Positions 14,370-17,537 of a DNA stretch of 17,537 nucleotides are shown here, piece after piece. Position numbers and translations under genes: made by a program. Position 1 is the stretch's first letter, and every line of letters starts with the position of its first letter. Below the pieces are notes generated by a model. The model worked only from the letters and a program-made list of their open reading frames with translations, was not told the DNA's origin and ran no database searches. Origin of the DNA: Chloroflexi bacterium UBA4733 (GTDB lineage Bacteria > Chloroflexota > UBA4733); contig DHIZ01000034.1 of NCBI GenBank assembly GCA_002404055.1, positions 244 to 17,780 of the forward strand. The letters run 5' to 3'.

Positions 14370-14570
14370 CGGGGCCTCCTCATGGTTGCGTCTGTACACC
14401 GCGGGGTGGAGGTGCGTTTGTCGTCTACCATAGCGCCTGAACCTCAATATCTGGCTCAACGCGACGCCGGAGGGCGCTTCGTAGCTGACGGGCAGTGTGC
14501 AAAGCAGTCTCGATTGTGCTACAACGACATGCGCTTCTTAACGGTCTAATCGCAGCGGGGAGAGCGCGAC
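14370..14570. other. 201-bp divergent spacer between the terpenoid block and the two-component genes
   Basis: It must hold the promoters of both the minus-strand terpenoid operon and the plus-strand kinase operon. I find ribosome-binding sites at both ends (AGGAGG for the polyprenyl synthase, GGGGAG for the kinase). By eye there is no convincing -35/-10 pair and no clear operator-like repeat; a TATGGT on the minus strand near 14426-14431 lacks a good -35. No RNA gene or riboswitch was recognised. Confidence 0.5.
14375..14380 (-). promoter_or_regulatory. Shine-Dalgarno AGGAGG deciding the polyprenyl synthase start
   Basis: On the minus strand the perfect AGGAGG ends five bases before the ATG at 14369. 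This sets the start of the first gene of the terpenoid block and rules against the upstream extension to 14459. Confidence 0.8.
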
Positions 14571-16220
14571 GTGCAGCGACCCCATCCAGCGGTCGCCCGA
14601 CAGGGCCGCCGATCCTACCGCGCTCTGCTGGCCGGCGCGCTCAACCGGATAGGACGGCTCCTTCAAAAACCGTTCCAACCGCTGCCCCGTGCCACCATCG
14701 GCAATCAGATTACGCTGTTGAGCCTGGTGACGACCGTCCCCTTCCTGCTCCTGCTCATCTACTGGTCCACGCAGGACCGCCAGGGAGCGGCGCACACGAT
14801 CGCCGGGTTGATCTGGGCGACCATCGCGGCTATTGGCCTGGGCGTCCTCTCCCACCGCCGCTTGAGCGTCCCCATCGTGCAACTGGCGACAACGGCCTAT
14901 CGAATCGGCCAGGGCGACTTTTCCGTGCGAGCGCCGTTCCACCGCCATGATGAGTTGGGCGAACTAGCCGGCGCCATGGATAGCATGACCGCCAGTCTTC
15001 AGAGCCTCACCGCTGAATTGCGTGATGCCCGCGATCGTGTCGTCCACACGGTAACGGAGGTTGGGCGTTTGGCATCGTCGGGGATTGATGCTGAAGAACT
15101 CTGGCCGTTGCTGGCAGACATCGCCCAACGCCTGATCTCTGCAGACGGCAGCGCGCTCTATCTGCGCGACAACGACGGCAGCTTGCAGCCCGGCGCCGCT
15201 GCCGGCCTGACGGCCTGGCCGGCGCGCGGCGACCTGGCCGGCCGCTTAGCCGGCGAAAGCTGGCAGGGCTGGGAGGCAACGCCTATCTGGACCGATCACT
15301 GCATGGCCGTTCCCATCGCGGTGAACCGGCAAACCCTGGCCGTGCTGGAGGTGTATCGCAAATCGGAGCCCTTTCCGGAGGATACCGAACGCCTGCTGAC
15401 GGTGTTTGCTCGCCAGGCCGGTTTGACTATCGAGCGCACCTACTTGCGGAGGCAGGCCGCCGAGGCCTATGCCTGGGAGCTCACCAGCCGGACACAAAGT
15501 GAGTTCATCGCTATGGCCTCGCACGAACTGCGCAATCCGGTGGCCGCGCTGCGCAGCTATGCCGAGGCCCTGAGCCGAACCGAAGTCGCGCTCGACCCGG
15601 CGGAACAGCGTTACTGCCTGGAAAGGGTCGAGCATCTGAGCGGACGGCTGGGCGACATCGTGCGAAACCTGCTCAGCGCATCGCGCATTCGCTCCGGCCA
15701 GTTGCAGGTCGAGTTGACATCCGTTGACCTGCGAACCCTGGTACAAGGTATCGCCAACGACACGCGGCGACGAGATCCGAGGTGCACCATTCTCGACCAG
15801 GTTCCGTTGTCCTTGCCTCCGGTGCTGGCCGACCCGGTCTGCCTGGAAGAGATCGTCATGAATCTGCTCAGCAATGCGGTGAGCTATTCCCCAGCCACGG
15901 CGACAGTCTGGCTGAGGGCCGAAGCCGTCACGGTGGACGGCGCCTTGCGCGTGCGCCTGCACGTCCGTGACGAGGGTCCCGGCCTCACGCTCGAACAGCA
16001 AAGCGGCCTCTTCCAGCGTTTCGTCCGCTTCGACAGCACACTGATGGCTGGACGGGAATCGGTCGGCCTGGGCCTGGGTCTCTTCATCTGTCAGGCCTAT
16101 GCGCGCCTGATGCAGGGGAGCATCTGGGTCACAAGTGAGGTCGGCCATGGCGCCACCTTTACCGTCGATTTGCCGGTGGCGCCGCCGGTCGCTCCTGGCG
16201 CGGGCAGTGGAAGGGACTGA
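14571..16220 (+). CDS. Membrane sensor histidine kinase (HAMP-GAF-HisKA-HATPase)
   Basis: Sensor of a two-component pair. 549 residues. A basic N-terminus is followed by two membrane helices (about 46-65 and 75-94) joined by only some ten residues, so there is no extracytoplasmic sensor domain. Next come a HAMP-like linker (about 95-150), a GAF-like domain (about 165-290), the HisKA dimerisation helix with the phospho-accepting His in FIAMASHELRNPVAAL (H318), and an HATPase_c domain with N box EEIVMNLLSNAVSYS (426-440), G1 DEGPGL (467-472) and G2 GLGLGLFI (499-506). Sensing is thus probably through the membrane or the cytoplasmic GAF domain. GTG start, with GGGGAG eight bases upstream. Followed at once by its response regulator and divergent from the terpenoid operon. 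The signal is unknown. Confidence 0.93.
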   Translation: MQRPHPAVARQGRRSYRALLAGALNRIGRLLQKPFQPLPRATIGNQITLLSLVTTVPFLLLLIYWSTQDRQGAAHTIAGLIWATIAAIGLGVLSHRRLSVPIVQLATTAYRIGQGDFSVRAPFHRHDELGELAGAMDSMTASLQSLTAELRDARDRVVHTVTEVGRLASSGIDAEELWPLLADIAQRLISADGSALYLRDNDGSLQPGAAAGLTAWPARGDLAGRLAGESWQGWEATPIWTDHCMAVPIAVNRQTLAVLEVYRKSEPFPEDTERLLTVFARQAGLTIERTYLRRQAAEAYAWELTSRTQSEFIAMASHELRNPVAALRSYAEALSRTEVALDPAEQRYCLERVEHLSGRLGDIVRNLLSASRIRSGQLQVELTSVDLRTLVQGIANDTRRRDPRCTILDQVPLSLPPVLADPVCLEEIVMNLLSNAVSYSPATATVWLRAEAVTVDGALRVRLHVRDEGPGLTLEQQSGLFQRFVRFDSTLMAGRESVGLGLGLFICQAYARLMQGSIWVTSEVGHGATFTVDLPVAPPVAPGAGSGRD

Positions 16221-16920
16221 CATCAACGAGCGACCGTTGGTGATGCTCGTCGACGACGATATCGACATTCTGGCGTCGCTGCGGCTGCACCTACGGGCCG
16301 ACGGCTACGACGTTGTCACGGCTGGTACCGTGGCCGAAGGCAAGAGACTGGTGCGCGAACAGTTGCCGCACGCTGCAGTGGTTGACCTCATGCTGCCCGA
16401 TGGCAGCGGCCTTGAGGTAGCGCGCGAGCTCCGCCAGTTCGCCGCTGTGCCGGTCATTGTGCTGACGGCTGTGGATGATGAAGACAGCAAGGTGCAGCAG
16501 CTCCAGGATGTCGCCGACGACTACGTGACGAAGCCGTTCAGTGCTCGTGAACTCTCAGCGCGCCTTGCCAGCGTCTTACGCCGCGCCTGGCCCGCCGGTC
16601 ACCCGACAGCAGCAACCATACGCCTTCACAACGGCGTGGAAGTTGACTTCCGCCGACGGCACGTCATCAGGGGCGACCAACTCGTCCACCTGACGCCGAC
16701 AGAGAGCCGACTGCTCTGGCTGCTGATCAGCAACGCCGGCCAGGTACTGACGGCCCAGACGCTCCTGAGCCGCGTCTGGCCGGCAGGCGAAGGATCAGCG
16801 GCGAGCCTATGGGAGTACATCCGACGCCTACGCGAGAAGTTGGGCGAGCATCCGTCCTCGCCGCAGTACATCATTACGGAACGTGACGTTGGTTACCGCT
16901 TCCAGCGTAACGTGCCTTGA
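16207..16920 (+). CDS. OmpR/PhoB-type response regulator
   Basis: DNA-binding partner of the preceding kinase. 237 residues from the GTG at 16207. Receiver domain (about 10-125): acidic pocket LVDDD (14-18), phosphorylation site D60 in VVDLMLPDGSG, switch Thr 87 in VIVLTA, and Lys 109 in DDYVTKPF. The C-terminal winged helix (about 137-235) shows HLTPTESRLLWLLISNAGQVLT, LLSRVW, SLWEYIRRLREKLGEH and ITERDVGYRF, the OmpR pattern. The frame is open from 16135, inside the kinase, but the receiver fold begins just after 16230, so a start overlapping the kinase stop by 14 bp is most likely. No strong ribosome-binding site precedes it; translational coupling to the kinase is probable. Targets are unknown; the divergent terpenoid operon is a natural guess. 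Confidence 0.93.
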   Translation: MEGTDINERPLVMLVDDDIDILASLRLHLRADGYDVVTAGTVAEGKRLVREQLPHAAVVDLMLPDGSGLEVARELRQFAAVPVIVLTAVDDEDSKVQQLQDVADDYVTKPFSARELSARLASVLRRAWPAGHPTAATIRLHNGVEVDFRRRHVIRGDQLVHLTPTESRLLWLLISNAGQVLTAQTLLSRVWPAGEGSAASLWEYIRRLREKLGEHPSSPQYIITERDVGYRFQRNVP

Positions 16921-16922
16921 GG

Positions 16923-17141
16923 CTACAATCGCCCCCACTCCTCGGGCGTTACGCCGGCCTGATCAAGGAGGCGACGTAAGAAGGGACCGCTTATGACGCC
17001 ATCGTGGGGGTTCGGAATGTAGACTTTGTGGCCGGCGCGACGCATATATTCGTGGTTTCCGCCGGCGTACGGCCCGTCGAAGCCTAACCGGCGAAATACG
17101 CCGATGAGGTCGCGGCGGGCGATTGGACCAATTCGTGCCAC
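16923..17141 (-). CDS. hicA: HicA-type mRNA interferase toxin
   Basis: HicA toxins cleave mRNA and adopt a double-stranded-RNA-binding-like fold. 72 residues. Visible family features: PIARRDLIGVFRRLGF near the N-terminus, the catalytic His in PYAGGNHEYM (H30), VYIPNPHDG (41-48), and LRRLLDQAGVTPEEWGRL at the end. The GTG start directly follows the hicB stop codon with no spacer, so it is translationally coupled to the antitoxin. Its stop lies 2 bp from the convergent response regulator stop. All key residues are present, so the toxin looks intact. Confidence 0.92.
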   Translation of the reverse strand: MARIGPIARRDLIGVFRRLGFDGPYAGGNHEYMRRAGHKVYIPNPHDGVISGPFLRRLLDQAGVTPEEWGRL

Positions 17142-17384
17142 TCAGGCCACGTGCAGTGCGGGCGCCAGGTCGATGCCATTCACCACCGGAAGGGCATCAC
17201 CGAGACGCAGCCCGAGCAATATCCAGCCTTCCAGAACGCTTTGCAACTCCTGACGCGTCGCCTCCAGCGTGGACTGGCTGGCAAAGACGCCGGCAAATCC
17301 CGGAATCTGGCCATAGAAGTTGCCATCTTCCAGAATCTCGTAATGAGCCTGATGCATAGCGGCAGTGAGGTAGTCGGTCAGCAT
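17142..17384 (-). CDS. hicB: HicB-type antitoxin
   Basis: Partner antitoxin of HicA. 80 residues with the partial RNase H-like HicB fold: AMHQAHYEILEDGNFYGQIPGFAGVFA (about 9-35), then TLEATRQELQSVLEGWILLGLRLG (39-62) and ALPVVNGIDL. It is the short HicB form without an evident C-terminal DNA-binding helix-turn-helix or ribbon-helix-helix, so autoregulation through this protein is uncertain. ATG start with GAGGG nine bases upstream. It precedes hicA, the antitoxin-first order. Confidence 0.92.
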   Translation of the reverse strand: MLTDYLTAAMHQAHYEILEDGNFYGQIPGFAGVFASQSTLEATRQELQSVLEGWILLGLRLGDALPVVNGIDLAPALHVA

Positions 17385-17433
17385 GGCACAGGTCCCTCTG
17401 ATGGCCTACGCGGAACATTGGAACTCCCGGCTG

Positions 17434-17439
17434 AGTATA
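17434..17439 (-). promoter_or_regulatory. Possible -10 element for hicBA
   Basis: TATACT on the minus strand matches the -10 consensus at five of six positions and lies about 50 bases before the hicB ATG, giving a leader near 43 bases. The -35 hexamer at 17-base spacing (CTCAAT) is poor. A small inverted repeat, GCGCA-GGAG-TGCGC at 17472-17485, lies upstream and could be an operator. Weak support. Confidence 0.35.
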
Positions 17440-17520
17440 TCGCACGACCCATGGCGATTGAGCAGCGTGTTGCGCAGGAGTGCGCCGCAAAGTTTTGTAC
17501 CGGATGCTTGGGACCTCCCG

Positions 17521-17534
17521 GCGACTGAAGTCGC
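17521..17534. repeat. Palindromic repeat copy, GCGACTGAAGTCGC
   Basis: A palindrome with 6-bp arms (GCGACT / AGTCGC) and a GA centre, flanked by CCCG on the left and GGG on the right. It shares 12 of 14 bases with GCGACTGCGGTCGC at 6653-6666. It lies in the spacer upstream of hicBA and touches the window edge, so its full unit is not visible. Confidence 0.6.
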
Positions 17535-17537
17535 GGG

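Noticed and set aside
15246..16268. Minus-strand open frame of 340 residues
   Set aside because: Antisense to the histidine kinase; the kinase frame carries H, N, G1 and G2 boxes in order.

Overview
The window is a GC-rich, gene-dense bacterial chromosome segment. It holds 17 protein-coding genes with almost no spacer, and most of them run on the minus strand in tight, often 4-bp-overlapping blocks. The protein repertoire suggests a Chloroflexota-type bacterium: the MEP pathway, a DegV-PlsY pair, a squalene-hopene-cyclase-like protein, a short HicB/HicA pair, and short palindromic repeats with a GCGACTG core. That assignment rests on family resemblance, not on a marker gene. I see no tRNA, rRNA, CRISPR array, transposase or phage gene, and no gene-free stretch longer than about 200 bases.

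Layout, reading along the minus strand from right to left. (1) 13341-14369 down to 6728: a six-gene block with a polyprenyl diphosphate synthase, an LpxL-like acyltransferase, a class II (DMDD) terpene cyclase of the squalene-hopene family, a UbiA-type prenyltransferase, a divergent Dxs and a ketopantoate-reductase-family protein. Neighbours overlap or are separated by only 4 bp, which implies one transcript. (2) 6580-6727: a spacer with nested inverted repeats. (3) 6579-5003: a DegV-family (FakB-like) fatty-acid-binding protein overlapping a divergent PlsY. (4) 4806-1: a primary-type sigma factor followed within 5 bp by pyrB, pyrF, pyrE and pyrC, the last cut by the window edge. A promoter with a perfect TTGACA lies upstream of the sigma gene. 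On the plus strand, 14571-16920 encodes a GAF-containing membrane histidine kinase and an OmpR-type response regulator, divergent from the terpenoid block across a 201-bp spacer. At the right edge a hicB-hicA toxin-antitoxin pair (minus) and one copy of the palindromic repeat close the window.

The best candidate for an undescribed system is the terpenoid block. Isoprenoid precursor supply (Dxs), chain elongation (polyprenyl synthase), class II cyclisation (DMDD cyclase), prenyl transfer or UbiA-type chemistry, and acyl transfer are co-transcribed without a squalene or phytoene synthase in view. This suggests a cyclised, possibly acylated or prenylated membrane terpenoid whose structure cannot be read from the sequence. 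Several enzymes in the window carry substitutions at usually conserved positions (Dxs, polyprenyl synthase, DegV, PlsY), so these may be specialised paralogues. The second noteworthy architecture is a sigma factor leading a pyrimidine biosynthesis operon; the third is the FakB-like/PlsY pair, which fits acyl-phosphate delivery to glycerol-3-phosphate acylation.
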